NCBI GenBank assembly: GCA_023428915.1
Contig: JAEYWL010000046.1
Coordinates: 1 to 64,000, forward strand
DNA length: 64,000 nucleotides
From: Verrucomicrobiota bacterium
GTDB lineage: Bacteria; Chlamydiota; Chlamydiia; Chlamydiales; JAEYWL01
Direction: 5' to 3'
Part shown: piece after piece, positions 42,393-51,951 of the stretch
How positions within the stretch are numbered: the first letter of the stretch is position 1
Layout of the letters: each line of letters starts with the position of its first letter
Notes under the pieces: generated by a model
Database searches by the model: none
What the model was told of the DNA's origin: nothing
What the model saw: only the letters and a program-made list of their open reading frames with translations
Position numbers and translations under genes: made by a program

Positions 42393-42707
42393 TTACTTTT
42401 CTTTGGGGAAGCGGATGCGCTTAGGTAAATTTTCGATTTCCAATTCTAAACCTAAGGTATCAGAAGTAGTATCCATTAATTCGGCTAATCGGCCAATCAT
42501 GCCTAGGACAAAGATAATTCTGGCGTAAGCACCTAATGAGACACCCTCATCACCCTTTTCGATTTTACTTAGAGTGGCGCGGCTAATGGAGGCTCTATCG
42601 GCTGCGAGCTGCATAGGAATGCGACGCCTTTTCCTAGCATTGCAAATATCATTTCCGAGTTTTTTTAAAGCTCTTTTGACCGGAAGAGGTGTGCCTTTAA
42701 TGTTCAT
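42393..42707 (-). CDS. hipB: HipB-like helix-turn-helix antitoxin
   Basis: A 104-residue DNA-binding protein with a Cro/C1-type helix-turn-helix (MQLAADRASISRATLSKIE, about residues 32-50), followed by a KGDEGVSLGAYARIIFVLG segment typical of HipB relatives. It should neutralise HipA and repress the operon. It is slightly longer at the N-terminus than many HipB. It is the first gene of hipB-hipA-HIT and is divergent from argS; the AT-rich gap between (42708-42822) should hold both promoters, with a TTGTATAAGATAATGTATA stretch as a possible operator. Confidence 0.87.
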   Translation of the reverse strand: MNIKGTPLPVKRALKKLGNDICNARKRRRIPMQLAADRASISRATLSKIEKGDEGVSLGAYARIIFVLGMIGRLAELMDTTSDTLGLELEIENLPKRIRFPKEK

Positions 42708-42822
42708 TATTACATCCTGTAAAAACTTTATTGTATAAGATAATGTATATTAAGTCAATTATGCCCATAAATGAACAATTTCGCTATACTTGTTTTTTCT
42801 AACCAATTTTTGATGAATAGCC

Positions 42823-44565
42823 ATGAAAAATATTTTGCAGACTTTAACAGAGAATTTCAGTGAAGCGGCAGTGCGAGCCTTTCCCCAAATTCCACAGCAT
42901 GAATTAGCCATTGAAATTACCCCTTCTACGCAACCGCAATTTGGCGATTACCAGTGCAATTCAGCTATGAAATTGGCCAAACTGGCGAAGTTGAATCCGC
43001 GCCAAGTGGCTGAAGCACTACTAAAAGAGCTGATTAGTCCCATAATTGCTTCAACCGAAATTGCCGGCCCCGGGTTTATCAATATTCGGATAAAGCCTGA
43101 AGTGTTGGCGATTATGGCTAACGAAATGCTGCATGCGGACAGGCTGGCAATTGAATTGCCGGCTTCTCCAGATAAAGTGATCATTGACTTTTCTTCTCCG
43201 AATACGGCCAAGGAGATGCATGTTGGGCATTTGCGCTCTACTATTATTGGCGATGCCTTGGCCAGGCTTTTAGAATTTAAAGGGCACCATGTGCTGCGTT
43301 TGAATCACGTCGGGGATTGGGGTACAGCTTTTGGCATGCTAATTGCCCATATTAAAGAGCAAGCTCCACAAGTTTTACAAACTAGCGAGGGGGCAACTTT
43401 AACTGACTTAGTCCGCTGGTACAAAGAGTCTAAGCACCGTTTTGACAATGATCCCGCCTTTAAAAAGACGGCCCAACAAGAAGTGGTGCTTTTACAGGGA
43501 GGCGATAAAGAGACGCTGAAGGGCTGGAAAGTCATTTGTGAAATTTCGCGCAAGGCTTACCAGGAAGTGTACGATCTATTGGGTATCAAAATTACAGAGC
43601 GCGGCGAATCTTTCTACAACCCGATGTTGCCGATGATAGTGGCGGAATTGGAAAACAAGGGCATGGTCACGGTTTCCGACGGCGCTAAATGCATTTTCTT
43701 GGATGGTTTTCAAAACCGCGAAGGAATGTCATTGCCTTTGATGGTGCAGAAATCTGATGGCGGCTATAACTACGACACTACCGACATGGCGGCTATTTAC
43801 CAGCGTCTATTTGAAGAGAAAGGGAACAGGCTGATTTACGTGACCGATGCTGGACAGGCCACCCACTTTCAGATGATTTTTAAAGCCGCTGAAAAAGCAG
43901 GCTGGCTGGATCCCAATAAAGTTAAAGCCGAACATGTGCCTTTTGGTTTAGTTTTAGGGGCTGACGGTAAAAAGTTTCGCACCCGTTCCGGCGATACCGA
44001 AAAGCTAATGGATCTGCTGGATACAGCTGTAGAGCAAGCCAAGAAAATCCTCGACGAGCGCAATCCAGACATGTCTGAGGCTGAAAAACAGGCTTTGGCC
44101 AAAACTTTGGGGATCGGTTCTGTCAAATACGCCGATTTATCCTGCAACCGTGTCGGTGACTACACATTCAGCTATGACCGCATGCTCAAATTTGAGGGCA
44201 ATACCGCTCCCTACCTGCTTTACTCCTATGTACGTGTTCAAGGAATTAAGCGCAAAGTCGGGCAAGATGTGCAGCAAGTGGCTAAAACAGCGGCAATTGC
44301 CATTTCCCATCCATCTGAAATTGCTTTGGCGCTTCATTTGGTCCGCTTCTCAGAAGCCTTAGATCAGGTGGCCAAAGATTTGCTGCCTAATCGTTTGGCA
44401 GAATATTTATATAGCCTGGCTGAAAAATTTAATGCCTTTTTCCGCGATTGCCGCGTTGAAGGGAGCGCCGAGCAGAATTCGCGCCTGCTGCTTTGCGAGC
44501 TGACGGCTCAAGTCCTCAAACAAGGTCTTCACCTCTTAGGCCTCAACACCACCGAACGCATGTAA
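42823..44565 (+). CDS. argS: Arginyl-tRNA synthetase
   Basis: Class I synthetase that charges tRNA-Arg. The 580-residue protein has the N-terminal Add-1 domain (residues 1-110, with GDYQCNSAMKLAK), the HIGH motif in the form SSPNTAKEMHVGHLRST, and the catalytic YDTTDMAAIYQRL and LVLGADGKKFRTRSGDT segments; the KMSKS site is degenerate as usual in ArgRS. The C-terminal DALR anticodon-binding domain is visible around residues 460-580 ending in GLHLLGLNTTERM. Length is normal. Confidence 0.96.
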   Translation: MKNILQTLTENFSEAAVRAFPQIPQHELAIEITPSTQPQFGDYQCNSAMKLAKLAKLNPRQVAEALLKELISPIIASTEIAGPGFINIRIKPEVLAIMANEMLHADRLAIELPASPDKVIIDFSSPNTAKEMHVGHLRSTIIGDALARLLEFKGHHVLRLNHVGDWGTAFGMLIAHIKEQAPQVLQTSEGATLTDLVRWYKESKHRFDNDPAFKKTAQQEVVLLQGGDKETLKGWKVICEISRKAYQEVYDLLGIKITERGESFYNPMLPMIVAELENKGMVTVSDGAKCIFLDGFQNREGMSLPLMVQKSDGGYNYDTTDMAAIYQRLFEEKGNRLIYVTDAGQATHFQMIFKAAEKAGWLDPNKVKAEHVPFGLVLGADGKKFRTRSGDTEKLMDLLDTAVEQAKKILDERNPDMSEAEKQALAKTLGIGSVKYADLSCNRVGDYTFSYDRMLKFEGNTAPYLLYSYVRVQGIKRKVGQDVQQVAKTAAIAISHPSEIALALHLVRFSEALDQVAKDLLPNRLAEYLYSLAEKFNAFFRDCRVEGSAEQNSRLLLCELTAQVLKQGLHLLGLNTTERM

Positions 44566-44618
44566 CCATTGCGTTTGGAAGAGATTCTTGAAATGGAAAT
44601 CAAGAAATAAAATTTTAC

Positions 44619-45003
44619 AAGATACGCGCTTCGCGCTGCAGGATCGGCTGCGCCGGCAGGATAATTGTCTACTGTCTACATTTTGTTGTACATTAAGGAA
44701 AAAAGTTGTAAAGCGCAGAGAACACTGAGGAAACAAAATCGCCCCTCTTTTGAGCAAAGCTCAAAGCGCTTAAGGAGTAGTCCAAGTTGAAATAAGAGAG
44801 CAAATGCAAGCTTACATGAAACTTAAAGGCTGCTCTCTTATTTCAGCTTGGACTACTCTTTAAATAGTTTGCAATTGCAAAAGGGGCGATTCTCTGTGTG
44901 CTTTGTGTTAAAATTTAATGCAGTGGAATTACTTTTGGCCTATATGAAAAAGGAGCATTATCCTGCCGGCGGAGCCGATCCTGCAGCGCGAAGCGCGTAT
45001 CTT
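44619..45003. repeat. Nested palindromic intergenic element, about 385 bp
   Basis: Outer arms 44619-44665 and 44957-45003 are inverted repeats matching at 46 of 47 positions. Each contains its own small hairpin (GCGCTTCGCGC). Further in, a GGGGCGATT pair (about 44738-44752 / 44878-44892), and an inner pair 44775-44802 / 44831-44858 matching at 27 of 28. The element occupies most of the 502-base gap between the convergent genes argS and epmB; a few dozen AT-rich bases on either side show nothing else. Confidence 0.85.
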
Positions 45004-45067
45004 GTTAATATTTAATCTAAGTCTTTGCACCTTAGTTTCTTTGCGTTTAAATTAAATACAACTCACT

Positions 45068-46033
45068 TTAGCTTAAGATGGTTTTGCCGGGGGCGCCGGA
45101 TTCTTCTTTGACATATTTGGGTACGGCATAGCCTGAAAGCTGGTTTGCCAGCTCTTTTACCAGCCTCTTGCCGGTTGCTTCCGGCACTTCAAAATGCGAA
45201 GCTCCTTGTACCCTATCCAGCTGGTGCAAATAATAGGGGAATATCCCGTGGTCAGCCAGGTTTTCGCAAAGTTCTTTTAAAACAGGCACAGAGTCGTTCA
45301 CCCCTTTTAAAAGCACGGCCTGGTTCAACACTGGGATGCCGCGGGTTTGCAGTTGCTTTAGGCTGTACAGAATATCCTCATCCATTTCTTTGGGGTGGTT
45401 GCTGTGGATAATGAACCAGAACTGTTTGCGGCTGCGCTGGAGCATTTCTAAAAAGTGCTCATCAATCCTCTCGGGAATGCCAATGGGAAAACGGCTATGG
45501 AAGCGGATGCGCTTTATATGCGGGATTTTTTCCAAGGCTTTCAACAAATCGCCTAAAGCTCTATTTGAAAGTGAAAGCGGATCGCCGCCGCTTAAAATAA
45601 TCTCCCTTAATGAGGTGTCATTGGCTATGGTCAAGAGCTCTTTGTCGAACGACTTATCTTGTATTTCATAGTCTAAATTTTGACGGAAACAATAGCGGCA
45701 GTGCATGGCGCAGGCACCTGTGGCGAGCACTAATGCGCGGCTTTCATATTTCTTGAGGTATTTCTTCTGCGGCCGGACTTTTTGATCGCCTACAGGGTCT
45801 TCTAAAAAGCCTGCTGCCTCTTTAGTTTCCTCAATAGTCGGTAAGAACTGCCTTAAGATGGGATCGGCTAAATTGCGCTTCTCAATTTTTTTGGCCAAAC
45901 GCAGCGGGAGGTTTAAAGGGAATTTTGGTTTTGCCAAAATATGCATGCATTGTTCTGGAGATAGTTCCAGGTAATTGGCCAGCTTGTGCCAATGCGTAAA
46001 ATTTTGCCTAAGTATGCTTTTCCAGGTTTCCAT
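45068..46033 (-). CDS. epmB: EF-P (R)-beta-lysine 2,3-aminomutase (radical SAM, EpmB/KamA-like)
   Basis: A 321-residue radical SAM and PLP enzyme. The cluster motif CAMHCRYCFRQN is present, preceded by KYESRALVLATGACAMHC, and followed by LSGGDPLSL and RFHSRFPIG. The length matches EpmB (YjeK), which converts lysine to beta-lysine for modification of elongation factor P, rather than the longer catabolic KamA. The C-terminal HFEVPEATGKRLVKEL resembles the PLP/lysine segment of the family. The gene lies 2 bases downstream of uvrB on the same strand. EpmA and EF-P are not in the window, so the assignment rests on length and motifs. Confidence 0.85.
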   Translation of the reverse strand: METWKSILRQNFTHWHKLANYLELSPEQCMHILAKPKFPLNLPLRLAKKIEKRNLADPILRQFLPTIEETKEAAGFLEDPVGDQKVRPQKKYLKKYESRALVLATGACAMHCRYCFRQNLDYEIQDKSFDKELLTIANDTSLREIILSGGDPLSLSNRALGDLLKALEKIPHIKRIRFHSRFPIGIPERIDEHFLEMLQRSRKQFWFIIHSNHPKEMDEDILYSLKQLQTRGIPVLNQAVLLKGVNDSVPVLKELCENLADHGIFPYYLHQLDRVQGASHFEVPEATGKRLVKELANQLSGYAVPKYVKEESGAPGKTILS

Positions 46034-46035
46034 AA

Positions 46036-48042
46036 TTAAAATAGGGTAAGTTCCATTTGTTGGTATTTGCGCATCTGGTCGCGATGGTGGGCGGCATCTT
46101 CGTAGCGCATTTCTTTAGCTGCTTTTTTCATTTCTTTTTCGTGATGGCGCACCTTTTCTTCCACTTCAGATGGTGTCAGATACTCATGACGGCCTTCAGC
46201 GGCTCTGCTGGATTTTTCGTCGATAATAGGATAGGTTTCTGCAACGTTTTCCTCTTCATAGAGAAGTGTGATCTCTCTTTTCACTGTTTTGGGCGTGATG
46301 CCGTGCTCGCGATTGTATGCTTCCTGCATCAGGCGGCGCTGCTGGGTAATATTGACGGTATTTTTTATCGATTCGGTCATTTTGTCGGCATACATGATCA
46401 CACGCCCTTCAGCATTCCTTGCTGCCCGTCCGCAGGTCTGAATGAGGGAAGTCTGGCTGCGCAAGAAGCCTTCTTTGTCAGCATCGAGGATGGCTACCAA
46501 AGACACTTCCGGGATGTCCAGACCTTCCCTCAATAAGTTAATGCCGACGAGCACGTCAAATTCGCCTTTGCGCAGATCGCTAATAATCTGCACCCTTTCG
46601 ATGGTATCGATATCCGAATGCAGGTATTTAGCTTTTACGTTCAATTCTAAAAGGTAAGTTGTGAGCTCTTCTGCAAGCCGTTTTGTTAAAGTAGTGACCA
46701 GGACCCGCCCCCCTTTTTTGGCATGCTCATGGATTTCGGCCAAGCAATCATCCACCTGGCCTTCAGCCGGCCGGATCTCAATGATGGGGTCCAGCAAGCC
46801 TGTGGGGCGAATCAGCTGTTCGACAATTTCCCCTTCGGCTTCGGCTTTTTCCCAGTTGCCAGGTGTAGCGGAAACATAGATGACCTGGTTAATGCGTTCA
46901 TACGTTTCGTGGAATTGCAAAGGCCTGTTATCGTAGGCTGAGGGCAATCTGAAGCCGAAGTCGACTAAAGAAAGTTTGCGTGCCCTATCGCCATTGAACA
47001 TGGCGTGGAGCTGCGGAATCGTTTGGTGTGATTCATCGATGATAAGCAAGTAATCATTGGGGAAATAGTCTAGCAGGCATGGCGGAGGGTCTCCCGGCTT
47101 CCGTTTGCTGAAATGGCGGGAGTAGTTCTCAATCCCTTTGCAAAAGCCGATTTCTTTGATCATCTCCAGGTCATGCATGGTGCGTTGCTGCAGCCGTTGC
47201 ATTTCTACCAGTTTGTTTTCCTTTTCGAAAAACTCCAGCCGTTCCTTTAATTCTGCGCGAATAGTTTGAATGGCGTCCAATCGGACTTCTTCAGGCGTAA
47301 CGTGGTGCGAGCCGGGATAGATCGTGGCTTCTTCCATGCGGCGCCTGACTTTGCCGGTCAATGGGTCGATTTCACTGATCCTTTCCACTTCATCGCCGAA
47401 GAACTCGACGCGTATGGCCAAGTCTTCTTCATAAGCGGGGAAGATCTCCAGAACGTCGCCCCGTACGCGAAAAGTGGAGCGGGCAAAGTCAATGTCATTG
47501 CGCTTATATTGCATCTCAATGAGATGGATGAGGATATCATCCCTTCGCCGGGTTTGGCCGGTTTTAAGCTGCAGGTTCATACCCCGGTAGTATTCCGGAG
47601 AGCCCAGACCGTAAATGCAAGACACTGAGGCTACAATGATTACATCCGACCGTTCAAGGAGCGAGCGTGTAGCACTCAGGCGCATCTTATCGATGCGGTC
47701 GTTAATGGCCATGTCCTTTTCGATATAGGTATCGGTACGGGCAATGTAGGCTTCCGGCTGGTAGTAATCGTAATAGGAAACGAAATACTCCACCGCATTT
47801 TCAGGAAAGAAGGATTTAAATTCTTGATAAAGTTGCGCAGCTAACGTCTTGTTGTGGGCAATAATTAAAGTCGGCAGCTGCACCCGCTCAATCACGTTGG
47901 CGATCGTATAGGTTTTGCCTGAACCCGTTATGCCCAGCAGCACTTGCGATTTCTTCTTTTCTATTACGCCCTTGGTCAGTTTAGCAATAGCTGCCGGCTG
48001 ATCCCCGCAGGGCAGAAAATCTGTTGTTAGCTTGAATGACAA
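46036..48042 (-). CDS. uvrB: Excinuclease ABC subunit B
   Basis: Damage-verifying helicase-like subunit of nucleotide excision repair. The 668-residue protein shows Walker [15 protein letters not shown], the beta-hairpin region [18 protein letters not shown]-type DESHQT, helicase motif [26 protein letters not shown] and the C-terminal UVR domain ([17 protein letters not shown]). The start is a TTG at 48042 with a clear AAGGAG site 6 bases upstream; no ATG is near and the N-terminus matches UvrB. It lies between trpS and epmB, in the uvrB-trpS neighbourhood known from Chlamydia. Confidence 0.97.
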   Translation of the reverse strand: MSFKLTTDFLPCGDQPAAIAKLTKGVIEKKKSQVLLGITGSGKTYTIANVIERVQLPTLIIAHNKTLAAQLYQEFKSFFPENAVEYFVSYYDYYQPEAYIARTDTYIEKDMAINDRIDKMRLSATRSLLERSDVIIVASVSCIYGLGSPEYYRGMNLQLKTGQTRRRDDILIHLIEMQYKRNDIDFARSTFRVRGDVLEIFPAYEEDLAIRVEFFGDEVERISEIDPLTGKVRRRMEEATIYPGSHHVTPEEVRLDAIQTIRAELKERLEFFEKENKLVEMQRLQQRTMHDLEMIKEIGFCKGIENYSRHFSKRKPGDPPPCLLDYFPNDYLLIIDESHQTIPQLHAMFNGDRARKLSLVDFGFRLPSAYDNRPLQFHETYERINQVIYVSATPGNWEKAEAEGEIVEQLIRPTGLLDPIIEIRPAEGQVDDCLAEIHEHAKKGGRVLVTTLTKRLAEELTTYLLELNVKAKYLHSDIDTIERVQIISDLRKGEFDVLVGINLLREGLDIPEVSLVAILDADKEGFLRSQTSLIQTCGRAARNAEGRVIMYADKMTESIKNTVNITQQRRLMQEAYNREHGITPKTVKREITLLYEEENVAETYPIIDEKSSRAAEGRHEYLTPSEVEEKVRHHEKEMKKAAKEMRYEDAAHHRDQMRKYQQMELTLF

Positions 48043-48052
48043 CTTGTTCTCC

Positions 48053-49114
48053 TTATTTTATCTGCGCCGCTTTTCTGTCACGGGCAATGCGTGAAATCTT
48101 ATTCCAGGCTCCGGCAAGCCCCATGGCGCTGCGTACTGCCTTCATAGTGTCATTGGCAAGATCATTCATGGCCAAGGTGCCTTCATAAATGACCTGTTCG
48201 ACATAGCCTTTATCCGCCTCAAAGGCTTTACGCCTTTCGCGAATAGGGTCTAAAAAGCCATTGACAGCTATTGCCAATTTTTCCTTTACTTCAACATCGC
48301 CCACAGTTCCTTCCCGATAGCGTGCTTTGAGGTCTGCTATTTCCTCTTTATTGGGATTAAACACATCGTGATAGATGAATACGGGATTGCCTTCTACTGT
48401 ACCTGGCTGATGGGCGTGAATGCGATTGGGGTCTGTATACATCCCTTTTATCTTCTTTTCCACGGCCTGTTTTTCATCTGAAAGGAAAATGGTATTATTG
48501 GCAGATTTGCTCATTTTTCCTTTGCCGTCTGTGCCGATCAAGCTAGCGACTTCGCTGTGCAGCATTTCGGGCATGGGGAATACTTCGCCATAGTATTGAT
48601 TGAATCTGCGGACAATGTCCCTTGCAAGTTCGATATGGGCTTCATTATCTTTGCCTACCGGAACAACTGCAGCCCGGCTCAGCATAATGTCCGCTGTTTG
48701 CAGCACCGGATAGCCGATAAGGCCAAAGGGGACATTTTCAGGGTCCATATGGGCATTTCTGGCCATTTCCTTTAAACTGGGCAGGCCGGTAAGCCTGGTA
48801 ATGGAAACCAGCATTTCAAAAATGAGGTTTAACTCATAGACTTGAGGGACTCCGGATTGCAGGTAGATCAGGGTTTTAGACGGATCAATGCCGCAGGCCA
48901 GATAGTCCAAGACCATGTCGTGCATGTGTTCGCGCAGGGCTAAGATGTCTGCTTTAAGAGGCTTTGTAGTTAGCATGTGCAAGTCTGCTATGAGCAGCGC
49001 GCAGTCGTACTTATCCTGCATCATTACCCGATTTTTTATAGAACCTACATAGTGCCCTATATGGAGTTTGCCGGTGGGCCGATCGCCTGTCAGCAGCCGT
49101 TTTTTTTCTGTCAT
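48053..49114 (-). CDS. trpS: Tryptophanyl-tRNA synthetase
   Basis: Class I synthetase for tRNA-Trp. The 353-residue protein has the HIGH motif [13 protein letters not shown] near the N-terminus, the [15 protein letters not shown] segment that lines the tryptophan site, and the KMSKS loop [11 protein letters not shown]. Length and motif positions are typical. It is 10 bases upstream of uvrB on the same strand and 18 bases downstream of a tyrosine/tryptophan-type carrier gene, so amino acid uptake and tRNA charging may be in one transcript. Confidence 0.96.
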   Translation of the reverse strand: MTEKKRLLTGDRPTGKLHIGHYVGSIKNRVMMQDKYDCALLIADLHMLTTKPLKADILALREHMHDMVLDYLACGIDPSKTLIYLQSGVPQVYELNLIFEMLVSITRLTGLPSLKEMARNAHMDPENVPFGLIGYPVLQTADIMLSRAAVVPVGKDNEAHIELARDIVRRFNQYYGEVFPMPEMLHSEVASLIGTDGKGKMSKSANNTIFLSDEKQAVEKKIKGMYTDPNRIHAHQPGTVEGNPVFIYHDVFNPNKEEIADLKARYREGTVGDVEVKEKLAIAVNGFLDPIRERRKAFEADKGYVEQVIYEGTLAMNDLANDTMKAVRSAMGLAGAWNKISRIARDRKAAQIK

Positions 49115-49132
49115 GATAATTGCCTGTTTTCG

Positions 49133-50350
49133 TTAAGGGTTTGCAAATGGATTTAGCCAGCCAAGTTTATTTGCTATTTCAATTCCGATTAACATAATGG
49201 AAAATAGCATGGTGATTGCTAATGCCGGTTTGCCGCGTGGTGCTGTATACAAAGAGGGGTAGCAGTGGTGGTAGCGTCCGCGCCAGACCATTAAGGCAGG
49301 CATAAATCCTAATAATATCACGACTCCAAAAGCCCCTGCATATTCCAAGGCGCCTAAAAAGGCGCGAGGGTCTGTTAAGGCAATGGCCAATGGTGGGATA
49401 AAGGTTAAACAGTAGAGCAGTGCTTTGCCCCCGGCGCTTTTCTTAATTTTAAAGCCGTCGGCTAAAAAGTCTAACAGGCTTAATGATACTCCCAGAAAAG
49501 AAGTGACAATGGCAAAAAAAGCAAATCCGCGCGCGGTCAGTGAAAGGCTGGGCGTAGATAAGGCGTCTGCCATTAATTCAGCTGCATTAACGCCCTGCAG
49601 GTAACCGGCAGTGATGCTATTGGCGCCTTCCAGAGGGATAATGCTTAGGGCATAAATTTCCCAAAGGGTATACACTGCCAGCGGGATCAGGCTGCCTGCA
49701 AAAATGACCAATATAAGCTGGCGTACATTCCTGTGCAGATAATTGGCAAGCGTTGGAATGATAATATGGAAGCCAAAAGAGGTGGCGACAACTGATATTC
49801 CCACTGTGAGCAGCCTCCAATCAACATGCTGCAGCTTATCTGTTTGCATCGACGGGGTCAGCAGTACAAGCAACGTGCAATACGCAATGGCCAGGCCGAT
49901 CATAAGCACGCGGTTAATGTAGTCGACGGCTTGGGCTCCCTGGTAGACAAAAAAACCAAAAATGATGAGCAGCGGGATCGCTCCTACCCAATAGGGCGCA
50001 CTCCAACCTGTAAGGGCTTGCAAGGTGTCAACAAAAATAGGAGTAGACCCTGCTATATACGCCGTTGTTAAGGCGTAGAGTAAAAAGAGATAGCTGACCC
50101 AGGCTGCCGCTTTGCCGAATATGCCTAAGGTGTGCTGGGCCATGCTGATCAAATTGGTGTCCTGGTCAAGCCATAAGGTAGCCTCTAAAAATAAAAAGGC
50201 GGTGTAGGTCATATATAACCAGTAAATCACGAATAGCGCTAATGAGGGGAGGAACCCCGACAAGCCGGTGCTGATAGGGAGCGCCAGCATTCCCGCCCCT
50301 GTTGCCGTGCCGGCAACCAGTAGAATGCCTCCAAGAGTTCGGTTTTTCAT
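49133..50350 (-). CDS. tyrP: Aromatic amino acid permease (TyrP family), copy 1
   Basis: A 405-residue inner-membrane carrier with about 11 hydrophobic segments and the family start LGGILLVAGTATGAGMLALPI. TyrP/Mtr/TnaB proteins import tyrosine or tryptophan with protons. Two adjacent tyrP genes are also known in Chlamydia. The two copies here have equal length and similar sequence. The ATG overlaps nothing and lies directly at the stop of the other copy. A link with trpS downstream suggests tryptophan or tyrosine supply; substrate specificity is not readable. Confidence 0.92.
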   Translation of the reverse strand: MKNRTLGGILLVAGTATGAGMLALPISTGLSGFLPSLALFVIYWLYMTYTAFLFLEATLWLDQDTNLISMAQHTLGIFGKAAAWVSYLFLLYALTTAYIAGSTPIFVDTLQALTGWSAPYWVGAIPLLIIFGFFVYQGAQAVDYINRVLMIGLAIAYCTLLVLLTPSMQTDKLQHVDWRLLTVGISVVATSFGFHIIIPTLANYLHRNVRQLILVIFAGSLIPLAVYTLWEIYALSIIPLEGANSITAGYLQGVNAAELMADALSTPSLSLTARGFAFFAIVTSFLGVSLSLLDFLADGFKIKKSAGGKALLYCLTFIPPLAIALTDPRAFLGALEYAGAFGVVILLGFMPALMVWRGRYHHCYPSLYTAPRGKPALAITMLFSIMLIGIEIANKLGWLNPFANP

Positions 50351-51568
50351 TTAGAGCCTCACCAGTTGCAGTTCTTGCAGAAGCTGCAGCATTACAATCC
50401 CTGCTGAAATCACTATGATAAGCAGCAGCATAGGCTTGCCGCCCGGGACAATAGGCTGGCTGGTTTCATGCAGGGTGTAGCGCGACTTCCATACCATTAG
50501 GGCCGGAAGGATGCCGAACAGGATAACCGCCCCAAAACCGCCTGCATAGTTCAAGGCAGTTAAGAAAATGCCGGGATAAGTAAAGGCGCAGATAAAGGGT
50601 GGAAGGAGCGCCATTGCGCATAAGGCAATTTTACCTGCAGGCGTTTTCTTGATGTGCAAGCCGTCCGCCAGGAAATCTACCAAACTCAAAGCCACAGCCA
50701 GGAAAGAAGTGACAATGGCAAAAAAGGCGAAATATTGTCCAATGGTCACAATCCAGGAGGCTCCAAGTGCCGATCTTAGGCTTTGCACCGCCATTTCCCC
50801 TTTATCCAGCGCGTCTAAAAAGCCATGGCTGGGAACAATACCCAAAACTAATGCTTCCCAGATCAGATAAATAAGCAAAGGTACTGCACTGCCGATAAGG
50901 ATGGTAAGCCGTAGTTTTCGTACATTGCGTTGCATGTAGCTGCAAAGGCTGGGAATGAGGTTGTGGTAGCCAAAAGAAATAATCATAGCGGGTATGGCCG
51001 CTATTGAGTAAAGCCAGTTAGTGTGCAGCAATAATTCGGGTTTTACATAAGCAATGCCAAAGCCGACTAAAGCAAAGTAGGAAACGATCAAACCTGTCAT
51101 AAGCAGGCGGTTGAGTTCGTCTACAGCTTTGGTGCCGAAAAATACAAACAAACCAAAAAGGAGGTTAAAAGCCAAACCGCCGATCCAGTTAGGAACGATC
51201 TTTCCGGTAAGGGCGGCAACGAAGTCAGTTACCAGTACGCCGCAACCGGCAGTATAGGCAACCATTAGGGAATAAAAAAGAAATAGGAAGCAAATCCAGC
51301 TGAAGGTTTGTCCGATGCGGCCAAGTGTTTTGCCGGTCATCGAGATGATGCTGACTTCTTCCTGGAAAAGCAGGTTTACTTCTAAGAGAAGCAAACCGGT
51401 TGCTGCCATAAATAACCAGCAAAGGACAAATAAAATTAAGGAAGGAATAAAGCCCGCTGCAGCGCTTAATACCGGCAAGCCGAGCATGCCTGCGCCGGTA
51501 CAGCAACCAGCCACTAATAATATTCCGCCTAGAAGACTGCCTTCCTGGCGCGGGTGTTCACCGTTCAT
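50351..51568 (-). CDS. tyrP: Aromatic amino acid permease (TyrP family), copy 2
   Basis: Tandem partner of 49133-50350, also 405 residues when started at the ATG 51568 (MNGEHPRQEGSLLGG), which has an AGAGG site upstream; the longer frame from 51655 would add an unlikely soluble tail. The first membrane segment reads LGGILLVAGCCTGAGMLGLPV. Further shared segments are FFAIVTSFLAVALSLVDFLADGL and ALNYAGGFGAVILFGILPALMV (each split from the next by a loop). It is the first gene of the tyrP-tyrP-trpS-uvrB-epmB run and is divergent from rpoN. Confidence 0.92.
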   Translation of the reverse strand: MNGEHPRQEGSLLGGILLVAGCCTGAGMLGLPVLSAAAGFIPSLILFVLCWLFMAATGLLLLEVNLLFQEEVSIISMTGKTLGRIGQTFSWICFLFLFYSLMVAYTAGCGVLVTDFVAALTGKIVPNWIGGLAFNLLFGLFVFFGTKAVDELNRLLMTGLIVSYFALVGFGIAYVKPELLLHTNWLYSIAAIPAMIISFGYHNLIPSLCSYMQRNVRKLRLTILIGSAVPLLIYLIWEALVLGIVPSHGFLDALDKGEMAVQSLRSALGASWIVTIGQYFAFFAIVTSFLAVALSLVDFLADGLHIKKTPAGKIALCAMALLPPFICAFTYPGIFLTALNYAGGFGAVILFGILPALMVWKSRYTLHETSQPIVPGGKPMLLLIIVISAGIVMLQLLQELQLVRL

Positions 51569-51796
51569 AAAAGCCTCTAAAAAATCTGAGTAAATTGAAA
51601 CAGGAGTATGCAGGGTGTGTGGATGATTGGCCTTAAGGCCAAAAGCAGCCGGCAAATGAACGGGGATAGAAGGATATGATATTACTTTTCATAGCCAGTT
51701 ATTCTAAAAGATCTAAAAAAAAGTTGCAATTAAAAAAAACTCAGTTGTTTAGGTATGATTGAACTGTTATAAGCAGGTCTTCGTGTAATGGTATGA

Positions 51797-51909
51797 TAAG
51801 GCACTTAAATGGACAAACGACAAAATCGACATTAATGACAAGCGACTGGCGCTGTCCATTAAGTCGTTAAGGTCCCTAATGTCGATAATGTCCATTTAAG
51901 CGCCTAATT
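51797..51909. repeat. GAC-periodic palindromic repeat, copy upstream of rpoN
   Basis: Related to the repeats at 35430-35810 and 63785-64000: it has AATGGACAAACGAC, ATCGACATTAATGACAAG, TGGCGCT and TTAAGGTCC. In this copy the two halves are inverted repeats of each other (CTTAAATGGACA near the left end, TGTCCATTTAAG near the right). It fills the distal part of the 383-base divergent gap between tyrP and rpoN; the rest (51569-51796) is AT-rich and presumably holds both promoters, though no convincing boxes were found. Confidence 0.75.
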
Positions 51910-51951
51910 TTAGACAATGGCTTGGATTACGATCGGCTAAAAGGTGATAGC

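Noticed and set aside
50351..51655. Longer tyrP form starting at 51655
   Set aside because: The extra 29 residues are not membrane-like, and the ATG at 51568 has a ribosome-binding site and yields the same length as the paralogue.
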